NCBI RefSeq assembly: GCF_003586305.1
Contig: NZ_KZ987400.1
Span: 654,635-718,634 of the forward strand
Length of the DNA stretch: 64,000 bases
Source: Cognatilysobacter tabacisoli
Lineage (GTDB): Bacteria; Pseudomonadota; Gammaproteobacteria; Xanthomonadales; Xanthomonadaceae
Direction of reading: 5' to 3'
Below, in pieces: positions 37,946 through 46,023 of the stretch. The notes under the pieces were generated by a model. It searched no databases. It saw nothing but the letters and a program-made list of their open reading frames with translations, and was not told where the DNA came from. The translations under genes and the position numbers were made by a program. How positions within the stretch are numbered: the first letter of the stretch is position 1; every line of letters begins with the position of its first letter.

Positions 37946-37973
37946 ATCGCGCGCAGTCCATCGCGCGCAGTCC
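37946..37973. repeat. Perfect 14-bp tandem duplication
   Basis: ATCGCGCGCAGTCC twice in a row (37946-37959, 37960-37973), between the convergent maiA and pilU. A 7-bp hairpin CGCCGGC/GCCGGCG (37978-37994) follows and may terminate either gene; no U-tract. Confidence 0.7.
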
Positions 37974-38014
37974 GTCGCGCCGGCTTGGCCGGCGGGCGGC
38001 GAGGGTGCGGCGCC

Positions 38015-39130
38015 TCAGTGCGCCGACTGGGTGTCGAACACGTCGGCGTACGGGTCGTGCTCGCCGGTGCCGCCCTCGCTGAGGCGGAACTTCAGCGCGA
38101 GGCCGTCGCGCGAGTCGGCCGCGCGCAGCGCCTCTTCCATCTCGATGCGGCCTTCCTTGTAGAGGCGGAACAGGCACTGGTCGAAGGTCTCCATGCCTTC
38201 TTCCAGCGACTCCTCCATCGCCTGCTTGATCTCGTGCACCTGGCCGCGGCGCATCAGGTCGCGCACGTGCGGGGTGTTGATCAGCACTTCGGCGGCCGGC
38301 ATGCGGCGGCCGTCGAGGCCGACCACCAGTCGCTGCGAAACGACGGCCTTCAGGTTCAGCGCCAGGTTCATCAGCACATTCTTGTGCGCCGACTCGTTGA
38401 AGAAGTTCAGGATGCGCTCGAGCGTCTGGTCGGCATTGTTCGAGTGCAGCGTCGCCAGGCACAGGTGGCCGGTCTCGGCGAATGCGATCGCCGCCTCCAT
38501 CGTCGTCGCGTCGAGGATCTCGCCGATCAGGATCACGTCCGGCGCCTCGCGCATCGCGTTCTTCAGTGCGTTGTGGAACGCGTGCGTGTCGAGGCCCACT
38601 TCGCGCTGGTTGACGATCGACTTCTTGTGCCGGTGCAGGTACTCGATCGGGTCCTCGATCGTGAGGATGTGGCCCGACGTGTTGCTGTTGCGGTAATCGA
38701 TCATCGACGCCAGCGTGGTCGACTTGCCCGAGCCGGTCGAGCCGACGATCAGCACCAAGCCGCGCGGCTCCATGATGATGCTCTTGAGCACCTGCGGCAG
38801 CTGCAGCTCCTCGATCGACGGGATCACGCTGCGGATCGCGCGGATTACCATGCCGACTTCGCCGCGCTGCTTGAACACGTTGATGCGGAAGCGCCCGGAG
38901 TCCTGCATGGCCAGCGCCATGTTCAGTTCGAGGTCGCGCTCGAACTGCGGCACCTGGCCTTCGTTCATCAGCGAATACGCGATCTTCTTGACCATGCCGG
39001 GCGGCAGGCCGGTGTTGCCGAGCGGATAGAGCTTGCCTTCGACCTTGATGTACACCGGCGCGCCGGTGGTCAAAAACATGTCAGACGCGTTCTTCTCCGT
39101 CATCAGCTTCAGGAAATAGCCGATGTCCAT
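38015..39130 (-). CDS. pilU: Type IV pilus retraction ATPase PilU
   Basis: 371-residue cytoplasmic hexameric ATPase assisting PilT in pilus retraction. MDIGYFLKLMTEKNASDMFLTTG start, Walker A GSTGSGKSTT, Asp box ILTIEDPIEYLHRHKKS, Walker B DVILIGEI and His box ATLHSNNADQTLERI. The PilU-type REAPDVILIGEILD and the Glu/His-rich C-terminus separate it from PilT. pilT is not in the window. Confidence 0.95.
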   Translation of the reverse strand: MDIGYFLKLMTEKNASDMFLTTGAPVYIKVEGKLYPLGNTGLPPGMVKKIAYSLMNEGQVPQFERDLELNMALAMQDSGRFRINVFKQRGEVGMVIRAIRSVIPSIEELQLPQVLKSIIMEPRGLVLIVGSTGSGKSTTLASMIDYRNSNTSGHILTIEDPIEYLHRHKKSIVNQREVGLDTHAFHNALKNAMREAPDVILIGEILDATTMEAAIAFAETGHLCLATLHSNNADQTLERILNFFNESAHKNVLMNLALNLKAVVSQRLVVGLDGRRMPAAEVLINTPHVRDLMRRGQVHEIKQAMEESLEEGMETFDQCLFRLYKEGRIEMEEALRAADSRDGLALKFRLSEGGTGEHDPYADVFDTQSAH

Positions 39131-39224
39131 GCAGGCAACCCTCATTGGCGATGGCGTACCGTTGCAAGCACGCCGCCGGCTTCCGACAATGGCCGCGCGA
39201 TACCCCGTCCGCCACGGCACCCCT

Positions 39225-39605
39225 ATGAACCCAAGCTTCGCACATATTCGTTTCGGGCTGTTCGCACTGGTTCTCGCTTCGACATTGGTCGCATGCGCGA
39301 GCCTGCCGCCGCCGACCGGCGAGATCGCCGCGGCCCGCCAGGCGGTCGTGCGTGCCGAAGGCGCCGATGCGGACCAGTACGCCGGGCCGTCGATCAACGC
39401 CGCGCGCAGCGCCCTGTCGCAGGCCCAGTCGGCGCTCGCCGACGGGCGCGAGGACGATGCGCGCCGGCTGTCGCTGGCCGCCGCCGCCGACGCGGACCTC
39501 GCCTATGCGCGCAGCCGCGAGGCACTCGCCACCGCCGAGCTCAGCCAGCGGCGTGCCGAGGTGGCCGAACTGCAGCAGCGACTGCAGACGGGAGGCACGC
39601 CGTGA
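39225..39605 (+). CDS. DUF4398 lipoprotein
   Basis: 126 residues. Type II signal with lipobox LVACA (Cys about residue 25), then a helical DUF4398 domain (IAAARQAVVRAEGADAD... AELSQRRAEVAELQQRL), likely a coiled coil in the periplasm. Such proteins often precede an OmpA-family protein, as here. Divergent from pilU. Confidence 0.85.
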   Translation: MNPSFAHIRFGLFALVLASTLVACASLPPPTGEIAAARQAVVRAEGADADQYAGPSINAARSALSQAQSALADGREDDARRLSLAAAADADLAYARSREALATAELSQRRAEVAELQQRLQTGGTP

Positions 39606-40564
39606 TCGGCGGTCGTTCCGGAATGCGCACCCTGTGCGCGGCACTGCTCGTCGCGGCCCTGTCCCTGCCGCAAGCGGCGATCGCCCAGTCGGGTGACGCC
39701 TCCGCACGGCTCGGCGCACGGCTGACCGCGCTCGACGCGGACCCGCAGCTGGCGTCGCTGGCTGCATACGAGCGCCTGCAGGCGCGGCAGGCGCTCGACG
39801 CACTGCTGCAGGCCCGCGGACGCGCGCGCGACGGCGCCCTGTACGTGGCCGAGCGTCGCGTCGAGATCGCCGAGATCACCGCACGCACCCAGGCCACGCA
39901 GCGCGACATCGACCGACTGGACCGCGAGCGCTCGGAGCTGCTGGTCGAGGCCAGCCGCCAGGATGCGGCGCGCGCGCGTGCCGAGGCCGAGCGGCTGCGG
40001 ATCGAGGCGCAGATCCAGGCCGAGGAGGCCGAGCGCCTGCGCCAGCAGGCCGCCAGCACCGACCAGGCGATGCAGGACGTCGAGGCCGCGCTCGAGGGCG
40101 TGGCCGGCGTGCAGGCCGCCAAGCTCAGTGCGGCGCGCGAGCGCGAACTGGCGCTGGCCCGCGAGGAGGCCGAACTGGTCGCCGGTGCGAAAGTGCCGGC
40201 GTCGACGCGGGACAGCCGCGGCGAGGTGTTCACGCTAGCGGGCGATGCGTTCGCGTCCGGCCAGGCGACCCTGACGGCCGCGGCGGCCGCGAGCGTCCGC
40301 GCGATCGGGGCCTACCTTCAGGCGGGCGCGGCGCTGGACGTGCGGATCGAAGGGCACACCGACAGCCAGGGTCAGCCGGCGGCGAACCAGGCGCTGTCGC
40401 AGCGTCGTGCCGACGCCGTGCGCGATGCCCTGGTGGCGGCGGGTGTCCCGCGCGCCCGGATCGAGTCGCGCGGGCAGGGCTCGGCAAAGCCGGTCGCCGA
40501 CAACGCCAGCGCGGCCGGCCGTGCGAAGAACCGCCGCGTCGAGATCATCCTGAAGTCAAAATAG
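39602..40564 (+). CDS. OmpA-family peptidoglycan-binding protein
   Basis: 320 residues. Sec signal peptide, then a long Ala/Glu/Arg coiled coil (about 60-200), then an OmpA C-terminal domain (about 212-318) with IEGHTDSQG and NQALSQRRADAVRDAL and an RVEII end that binds diaminopimelate of peptidoglycan. GTG start with strong GGGAGG overlaps the DUF4398 stop (GTGA). Together they look like an envelope-tethering pair: lipoprotein plus wall-binding partner. Confidence 0.9.
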   Translation: MIGGRSGMRTLCAALLVAALSLPQAAIAQSGDASARLGARLTALDADPQLASLAAYERLQARQALDALLQARGRARDGALYVAERRVEIAEITARTQATQRDIDRLDRERSELLVEASRQDAARARAEAERLRIEAQIQAEEAERLRQQAASTDQAMQDVEAALEGVAGVQAAKLSAARERELALAREEAELVAGAKVPASTRDSRGEVFTLAGDAFASGQATLTAAAAASVRAIGAYLQAGAALDVRIEGHTDSQGQPAANQALSQRRADAVRDALVAAGVPRARIESRGQGSAKPVADNASAAGRAKNRRVEIILKSK

Positions 40565-40873
40565 CGTTATGAATCAGTAGGATGACGTTAATCCTCCGGG
40601 CGAGCGGGCGGCGGGGCCCCCGCTCGTCGGCCGCGGGGCCGGATGACGCCGGCAACGGGTTGCCCCTGCCGGACTGGAGGAGTAGCTTCAATACCCCAAG
40701 CGGCCGGTAACCGCTTGGCGATGAGCCAGGCCGATGACGCAGCAGCCCAGCCAGAAGGATCCCGCCGCCGATCGCTCGGTGGCAGCGGTCCGGTTGAACC
40801 CGGCCCGCTGCGCCTCCTGGTCCATCCCAACGCCCCTCGCGAACGCCTCGGCCCGAACGGCCGGGGCGTTTTT
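40565..40873 (+). ncRNA. Candidate structured RNA with intrinsic terminator
   Basis: No convincing coding frame. Consecutive hairpins: CGAGCGGG/CCCGCTCG (40601-40626); CCGGCA/TGCCGG (40649-40672); CCAAGCGG/CCGCTTGG (40696-40718); GCCGCCGA/TCGGTGGC (40764-40783); an 11-bp GCAGCGG-CCGG/CCGG-CCGCTGC (40782-40811); then the terminator at 40842-40873. GGATGACG occurs at 40580 and 40641, GATGACG again near 40733, and single-stranded GGA motifs are frequent, as in CsrA/RsmA-binding RNAs. Either an independent small RNA or a long 3' or 5' leader element. Strand inferred from the terminator. Confidence 0.45.
40842..40873 (+). terminator. Intrinsic terminator upstream of the DUF465 gene
   Basis: 12-bp stem AACGCCTCGGCC/GGCCGGGGCGTT (one U:G pair), loop CGAAC, run of five T at 40869-40873. 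It closes the transcript entering from the OmpA gene or the candidate RNA. Confidence 0.85.
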
Positions 40874-40947
40874 GCGTGCGGGCGTCGCTCCCCGACAGCC
40901 CGGCCGATCCCGACCGGACTCCCTGACGTGCTGAAGGAGGCAAATCC

Positions 40948-41166
40948 ATGTTCGAAGAACAGCCGCAGCGTGACATCGACGCCCTGATCAAGGCCGATCC
41001 GGAATTCAAGCAGCTCTACCAGCGCCACCGCGAACTCGACAAGAAAGTGCTCGATGCCGAGCTCGGCGTGCTCCCGATCGACGACATGCGACTGGGCCAG
41101 ATGAAGCGGGAAAAGCTCGCGGCCAAGGAACGATTGATGCGCATCTACGAAGCACAGCACCACTGA
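40948..41166 (+). CDS. DUF465 (YdcH-like) small protein
   Basis: 72 residues, a helical hairpin: DIDALIKADPEFKQLYQRHRELDKKV and LGQMKREKLAAKERLMRIYE are the family pattern. Function unknown. Excellent AAGGAGG seven bases before the ATG. Located between the terminator above and a very strong hairpin below. Confidence 0.88.
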   Translation: MFEEQPQRDIDALIKADPEFKQLYQRHRELDKKVLDAELGVLPIDDMRLGQMKREKLAAKERLMRIYEAQHH

Positions 41167-41180
41167 CAGCTGCATCCCGC

Positions 41181-41223
41181 CGCGGGCGGTGGTGGCCTCC
41201 CTCGTCGGCCACCACCGCCCGCG
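41181..41223 (+). terminator. Seventeen-bp hairpin after the DUF465 gene
   Basis: Perfect stem CGCGGGCGGTGGTGGCC/GGCCACCACCGCCCGCG (41181-41197, 41207-41223), loop of nine. TTGCC follows, so the U-tract is poor. The rest of 41224-41362 shows no gene. Confidence 0.6.
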
Positions 41224-41362
41224 TTGCCTGGGGTGCGACGCCGCTCCCCACTCGCGGTCGGCGCCATCGCACCCGCCCCTGCCGCAACCTGATCGCGCTG
41301 CCCCCGCTTCGCGCCCCCGCTCGGGGTGCCCGCGCCGCGCCGCCGATGGAAAGGGGCCCGGG

Positions 41363-41368
41363 TAGAAT
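41363..41368 (+). promoter_or_regulatory. -10 element of the cystathionine beta-synthase gene
   Basis: TAGAAT, 45 bases before the ATG; no recognisable -35. Confidence 0.45.
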
Positions 41369-41413
41369 CGACCGGTCCGCCGCGCCCGCGGCCCGAACCA
41401 CACCGGTCCCTGC

Positions 41414-42790
41414 ATGCCCATCCATTCCTCCGTCCTCGACCTGATCGGGGCGACGCCCGTCGTCCGCTCGCAGCGCCTCGACACCGGCCCGTGCGAGCTG
41501 TACTTCAAGCTCGAGTCGCAGAACCCCGGCGGATCGATCAAGGACCGCATCGGCCTGCGGATGATCGAGGCCGCGGAGCAGCGTGGCGACATCAAGCCCG
41601 GCGACACCCTGGTCGAAGGCACCGCGGGCAACACCGGCATCGGCTTGGCCCTCGTCGCCCAGCAGAAGGGCTACAAGCTGGTGCTGGTCGTGCCCGACAA
41701 GATGAGCCGCGAGAAGATCTTCAACCTCAAGGCGATGGGGGCGCAGGTGGTGCTGACCCGCTCGGATGTCGCCAAGGGCCATCCCGACTACTACCAGGAC
41801 CTCGCCGAGCGGCTGGCCCGCGAGACGCCGGGCGCGTACTTCATCAACCAGTTCGGCAACCCGGACAACCCGGCCGCGCACGAGTTCGGCACCGGGCCGG
41901 AGATCCTCGCGCAGATGGCCGAGGTCGGCGGCCTCGACGCCATCGTGTTCGGCTGCGGCAGCTCGGGCACGATGACCGGCCTGTCGCGCTGCTTCGCGCA
42001 GCACTCGCCGCACACCGAGCTGATCCTCGCCGACCCCGTCGGATCCATCCTCGAGGAATACATCAACCGCGGCACGCTGTCGGACAAGTCGGCCAGCTGG
42101 ATGGTCGAGGGCATCGGCGAGGATTTCCTGCCGCCGATCTCCGACTTCAGCCGGGTCAAGAAAGCCTATGCCATCAGCGACAAGGAAAGCTTCCTGACCG
42201 CGCGGGAGGTGCTGGCGAAGGAGGGCATCCTCGGCGGCTCCTCGTCGGGCACGCTGGTCGCCGCCGCGCTGCGCTACTGCCGCGAGCAGACCAAGCCGAA
42301 GAAGGTGCTGGTGTTCATCTGCGACACCGGCAACAAGTACCTATCGAAGATGTACAACGACTACTGGATGCTCGACAACGGCTTCCTCGAGCGCGAATCG
42401 ACGAACGACCTGCGCGACCTGATCCTGCGGCCGTTCTCGCAGCGCGACACGGTGGTGGTGGGCCCGAAGGACCTGCTGGTCACCGCGTACCAGCGGATGA
42501 AGCTGTACGACGTGTCGCAGCTGCCGGTGATGGACGGCGACCAGCTGGTCGGCATCGTCGACGAGAGCGACGTGCTGCTGCACGTCTACGGCGACGAGGC
42601 GCGCTTCCGCGATCCGGTGTCGACGGCGATGGTCAGCAAGCTCGACAAGGTCGACGTGCGCTCGCCGATCGAAACGCTGCTGCCGGTGTTCGACCGCGGC
42701 CACGTGGCGATCGTCACCGAGGGCGAACGCTTCCTCGGCCTGATCACCCGCATCGACCTGCTGAACTTCCTGCGGCGCCGGGTGCAGTGA
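41414..42790 (+). CDS. Cystathionine beta-synthase
   Basis: PLP enzyme condensing homocysteine with serine in transsulfuration. 458 residues. Catalytic domain with PLP lysine K43 (GGSIKDR), GTAGNTGIG and GSSSGTLVAA; C-terminal Bateman module of two CBS motifs (about 340-456: VTAYQRMKLYDVSQLPVMDG and ETLLPVFDRGHVAIV). No haem-binding N-terminus as in mammals. With metB-like cystathionine enzyme nearby it forms a transsulfuration set. The 2OG oxygenase start overlaps its stop. Confidence 0.93.
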   Translation: MPIHSSVLDLIGATPVVRSQRLDTGPCELYFKLESQNPGGSIKDRIGLRMIEAAEQRGDIKPGDTLVEGTAGNTGIGLALVAQQKGYKLVLVVPDKMSREKIFNLKAMGAQVVLTRSDVAKGHPDYYQDLAERLARETPGAYFINQFGNPDNPAAHEFGTGPEILAQMAEVGGLDAIVFGCGSSGTMTGLSRCFAQHSPHTELILADPVGSILEEYINRGTLSDKSASWMVEGIGEDFLPPISDFSRVKKAYAISDKESFLTAREVLAKEGILGGSSSGTLVAAALRYCREQTKPKKVLVFICDTGNKYLSKMYNDYWMLDNGFLERESTNDLRDLILRPFSQRDTVVVGPKDLLVTAYQRMKLYDVSQLPVMDGDQLVGIVDESDVLLHVYGDEARFRDPVSTAMVSKLDKVDVRSPIETLLPVFDRGHVAIVTEGERFLGLITRIDLLNFLRRRVQ

Positions 42791-43734
42791 CCGCGACGGC
42801 GTCACCGCGACTGCTGCCGGGCGATCGCCTGCCGGACGTCCTGTTGACGCCCTTCGACGGCGGGGCACGGGTCCGCCTGCATGCCGAGTTCGGCGGCCGC
42901 CCGCTGTGGCTGGCCATGCCCGCCGACGCGGCGCAGGCGTCGGCGCTGCCGGCGCCTGCTGCCGGGGTCGACGCGCTGTGCCTCGTGGTGGATGACGCGG
43001 TCGCCGGCGCGACTGGCTGGACGCGTTACCGCGTCGACGCGGCGTCGCGCGATGGCCTCGGAGCCGGGTGCCTGTGGGTCGCCGACGGCAACTTCCGTCT
43101 GCAGGAGCGCCGCGATCTGCCGCTGCACTCGCCGCTGCCGCGGCCCAGCGAGCCACCCGCGCTCGACGCCCCGGCGACGTGGTCGATCGCGCCGGTGCTG
43201 CAGATCCCGGGCGTTTTCGAAGTGGATTTGTGCGCCGAACTGGCCCGCCATCTCGTCGACGAATGCGGCGGTGGCGAGCCCTCGCGCGTGGTCGTGTACG
43301 AGGGCGGCCGCGCCCAACCGGTGGTCGACCCGTCCGTCAAACTTCGCAGCGAAACGCCGCCCCGCGATCCGGTGCTGGAGGCGCGCATGCACGAACGCGT
43401 GATGCGCCGCGCGCTGCCGGAAATTGCCCGCGCGTTCAACTTCGCCGTGATGCGCCGCGATCCGTTCAAGCTGCTGGCCTATCCGGCCGGTGCGGGCTAT
43501 TTCCGCGCGCACCGCGACAACGACACCCCGGACGTCGCCCACCGCCGCTTCGCGCTGTCGGTCAACCTCAACGCCGGCGACTTCACCGGGGGACAGTTCC
43601 GGTTCCCGGAATTCGGCCCGCATCTGTACTCCCCGCCGACCGGCACCGCGCTGGTGTTTTCGTGCTCGCTGCTGCACGAGGTGGTGCCGGTCGAGCGCGG
43701 CGTCCGCTACGCGATGACAACCTTCCTCGCCTGA
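42787..43734 (+). CDS. 2-oxoglutarate/Fe(II) oxygenase with thioredoxin-like N-terminus
   Basis: 315 residues. The N-terminal part (about 1-100: LLPGDRLPDVLLTPFDGGARVRL) has the opening of a peroxiredoxin/thioredoxin-like fold without the catalytic Cys. The C-terminal part is a prolyl-hydroxylase-type double-stranded beta-helix: YFRAHRDND supplies His/Asp, LLHEVVPV the distal His, and RGVRYAM the 2OG-binding Arg. Substrate unknown; may hydroxylate a protein. GTG overlaps the cystathionine beta-synthase stop (GTGA), so they are coupled. Confidence 0.82.
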   Translation: MTATASPRLLPGDRLPDVLLTPFDGGARVRLHAEFGGRPLWLAMPADAAQASALPAPAAGVDALCLVVDDAVAGATGWTRYRVDAASRDGLGAGCLWVADGNFRLQERRDLPLHSPLPRPSEPPALDAPATWSIAPVLQIPGVFEVDLCAELARHLVDECGGGEPSRVVVYEGGRAQPVVDPSVKLRSETPPRDPVLEARMHERVMRRALPEIARAFNFAVMRRDPFKLLAYPAGAGYFRAHRDNDTPDVAHRRFALSVNLNAGDFTGGQFRFPEFGPHLYSPPTGTALVFSCSLLHEVVPVERGVRYAMTTFLA

Positions 43735-43735
43735 C

Positions 43736-44743
43736 TCAGGGTGGTGCCCGGAGCCGTGCCGACAGGCCGTGTTCGTCCCCGCGGGCCAGCTCGCGCGCTG
43801 CCCATTCCACGCCGGCATCGATCGCTTCGCGACACCGCGCGTACGCGTCGTCGAGTTCCTGGCGGCGCGTCGCGGCGTCGAACGGCTGCGCCGCGTCCTT
43901 GGCGTAGCGGCCCATCAGGCCTGACGTTTCGATCCGCCGTTCGAGATCGTCGGGCGCTGCGAGCCCGAAGTGGCGGGCGAGCCGGCGTGTCGCGTCGGCC
44001 GGCGCCGCGAGCAGCGTCTCGAAATCCGCGTCGATCGCGCGCCCGGGCTGCGCAGCGGCCAGCGAGGCCCAGTGCAGGTGCGTCGCAAGCCAGGATCGCG
44101 CGAGCTGGCAGGCAGCGCCGTCGGCCGGCGGCAAGGGACTCGGGCGGAGCCGTTCGGCCAGCGCGGCGTCGTCCAAGGCGCGCGCGACCAGCGCGTCGCT
44201 GCGGAGCATTGCCGCGAGCCAGCGATCCAGCGCAATCCACAGCAGGCACGCGCGGCCCCCGCTGAGCGCCAGCAGCCGGGTCGCGTCGGCCGTGACCACG
44301 CTCGTGGGCTTCACGATAACGGCGCGCGTGTCGGCGAAGCCGCGGCCGAGCAGGCGCACCGTCGGCGCCAGCCAGTCGGCGGCGCGTGGCTGCGGCGCGT
44401 GCATCAGCTGCAGCAGCGGCAGCGGTTCGCGGAGCCCGAGCACCCCGGGCACCTGATCCAGCAGCCGGCTCGCCAAGGTGGAGCCGCAGTGGCCGATGTG
44501 GAACAGCCAATGCACGGGGATTGCCGCCGCGCCGGCGGTGCCCTGTGACTCGTTCAGTTCGGCCCGGCCCACGTCCCACCCGGCCATGCCCGGCCGCAGG
44601 CCGCGCTGGTCCAGGAAGGGCGCGCTGGCGTAGTCGCCGGCTTCGAAGTGCAGCACCCACCCGCGATCCTGAACCGCATCGACCGCGTACAGCGGATACG
44701 CGGCACTTGTCGCGAAATCGGGGGGCAGTCGGGAGGCCGGCAT
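43736..44743 (-). CDS. Sulfotransferase-like P-loop protein
   Basis: 335 residues. LFHIGHCGSTLASRLLDQVPG (about 82-102) followed by LREPLPL fits the 5'-phosphosulfate loop of the sulfotransferase fold; a 3'-phosphate motif is less clear, so activity is uncertain. No signal peptide. ATG at 44743 with GGAGG-less context; a longer upstream frame is not supported. Convergent with the oxygenase (one base between stops) and divergent from metB. Confidence 0.65.
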   Translation of the reverse strand: MPASRLPPDFATSAAYPLYAVDAVQDRGWVLHFEAGDYASAPFLDQRGLRPGMAGWDVGRAELNESQGTAGAAAIPVHWLFHIGHCGSTLASRLLDQVPGVLGLREPLPLLQLMHAPQPRAADWLAPTVRLLGRGFADTRAVIVKPTSVVTADATRLLALSGGRACLLWIALDRWLAAMLRSDALVARALDDAALAERLRPSPLPPADGAACQLARSWLATHLHWASLAAAQPGRAIDADFETLLAAPADATRRLARHFGLAAPDDLERRIETSGLMGRYAKDAAQPFDAATRRQELDDAYARCREAIDAGVEWAARELARGDEHGLSARLRAPP

Positions 44744-44755
44744 CGCGCCCGATGC

Positions 44756-44761
44756 TAGAAT
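44756..44761 (+). promoter_or_regulatory. -10 element of metB
   Basis: TAGAAT 37 bases before the metB ATG, in the 55-base gap to the divergent gene. Confidence 0.45.
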
Positions 44762-44798
44762 GCCCGGCTGCGAAAGCAAGCTGAATTGGAAGGACGCA

Positions 44799-45977
44799 AT
44801 GAGCTCATCCCCGACGGACGACGGGGCCCGCAAGCCGGGTCTCGGCACGCTGGCGATCCACGCCGGCCAGTCTCCCGACCCCAGCACGGGTGCGGTGATG
44901 ACGCCGATCTATGCGACCTCCACCTACGTGCAGCGCAGCCCCGGCGAACACCAGGGCTTCGAGTACTCGCGCAGCCACAACCCGACCCGGTTCGCGTACG
45001 AGCGCTGCGTCGCGGCGCTCGAGGGCGGCACCCGCGGCTACGCGTTCGCGTCCGGCCTGGCCGCCACGTCTACGGTGCTCGAGATGCTGGACGCCGGCAG
45101 CCACGTCATCGCGATGGACGACGTATACGGCGGCACGTACCGCCTGTTCGAGCGCGTCCGCCGCCGCTCGGCGGGCCTCGATTTCAGCTGGGTCGACCTC
45201 AGTGATGCCGCCGCGTTCGAGGCGGCGATCCGCCCGAACACCAAGATGGTTTGGATCGAGACGCCGACCAATCCGCTGCTGAAGCTGGTCGATATCGCCC
45301 AGATCAGCGCGATCGCCCGCAAGCGCGGCCTCATCGTCGCGGTCGACAACACCTTCAGCTCGCCGATCGTGCAGCGCCCGCTTGAGCACGGCGCGCACCT
45401 GGTCATGCATTCGGCGACCAAGTACCTCAACGGCCACTCCGACATCGTCGGTGGCATGATCGTGGTCGGCGACGACGCGGCGATCGCCGAGCAGATGACG
45501 TTCCTGCAGAACGCCGTCGGCGGCATCCAGGGCCCCTTCGACAGCTTCCTCGCCCTGCGCGGCCTGAAGACGCTGCACCTACGCATGAAGGCGCACTGCG
45601 AGAACGCACAGGCGCTGGCCGAATGGCTGGAAACGCACCCGGCGATCGAGAAGGTCCTGTACCCGGGGCTCAAGTCCCATCCGCAGCACGGGCTGGCCAG
45701 CAGCCAGATGGACGGCTTCGGCGGGATGATCTCGATCTACCTGAAGGGCGGGTACGACGCGGCCAGGCGCTTCTGCGAGCGCACCGAGCTGTTCGCGCTG
45801 GCCGAGTCGCTCGGCGGCGTCGAAAGCCTGGTCAACCACCCCGCCGTGATGACGCATGCGTCGGTGCCCGCGGAGCGGCGGGCGGCGCTGGGGATCAGCG
45901 ACAACCTGGTGCGGCTGAGCGTGGGGGTGGAGGACGTGGTGGACCTGCGCGGGGATGTGAGTCGCGCTCTGTCATGA
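44799..45977 (+). CDS. metB: Cystathionine gamma-synthase/lyase (PLP)
   Basis: 392 residues of the Cys/Met metabolism PLP family. PLP lysine K208 in HSATKYLNGHSD; YSRSHNPTR, ASGLAATST and DDVYGGTYRLF bind cofactor. The sequence alone does not separate gamma-synthase (methionine) from gamma-lyase (cysteine); the nearby cystathionine beta-synthase makes a lyase role plausible. GGAAGGA precedes the ATG. In Xanthomonas this gene marks one border of the LPS locus, as here: wzm begins 46 bases after its stop with no terminator. Confidence 0.9.
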   Translation: MSSSPTDDGARKPGLGTLAIHAGQSPDPSTGAVMTPIYATSTYVQRSPGEHQGFEYSRSHNPTRFAYERCVAALEGGTRGYAFASGLAATSTVLEMLDAGSHVIAMDDVYGGTYRLFERVRRRSAGLDFSWVDLSDAAAFEAAIRPNTKMVWIETPTNPLLKLVDIAQISAIARKRGLIVAVDNTFSSPIVQRPLEHGAHLVMHSATKYLNGHSDIVGGMIVVGDDAAIAEQMTFLQNAVGGIQGPFDSFLALRGLKTLHLRMKAHCENAQALAEWLETHPAIEKVLYPGLKSHPQHGLASSQMDGFGGMISIYLKGGYDAARRFCERTELFALAESLGGVESLVNHPAVMTHASVPAERRAALGISDNLVRLSVGVEDVVDLRGDVSRALS

Positions 45978-46023
45978 CGCTGGCCACGTTGTGTCCAGCG
46001 CACAGGCGACCGGCTGGCCAGTC

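Noticed and set aside
40676-40735. Resemblance of GGAGGAGTAGC and GATGAGCCAGG to the manganese (yybP-ykoY) riboswitch
   Set aside because: The class has GGGGAGUAG with other conserved blocks that I cannot place here, and no manganese transporter gene follows.
40643-40987. Possible coding frames of 66-114 codons in the structured region
   Set aside because: They cross a strong intrinsic terminator, lack ribosome sites and have no family resemblance; an RNA reading is better.
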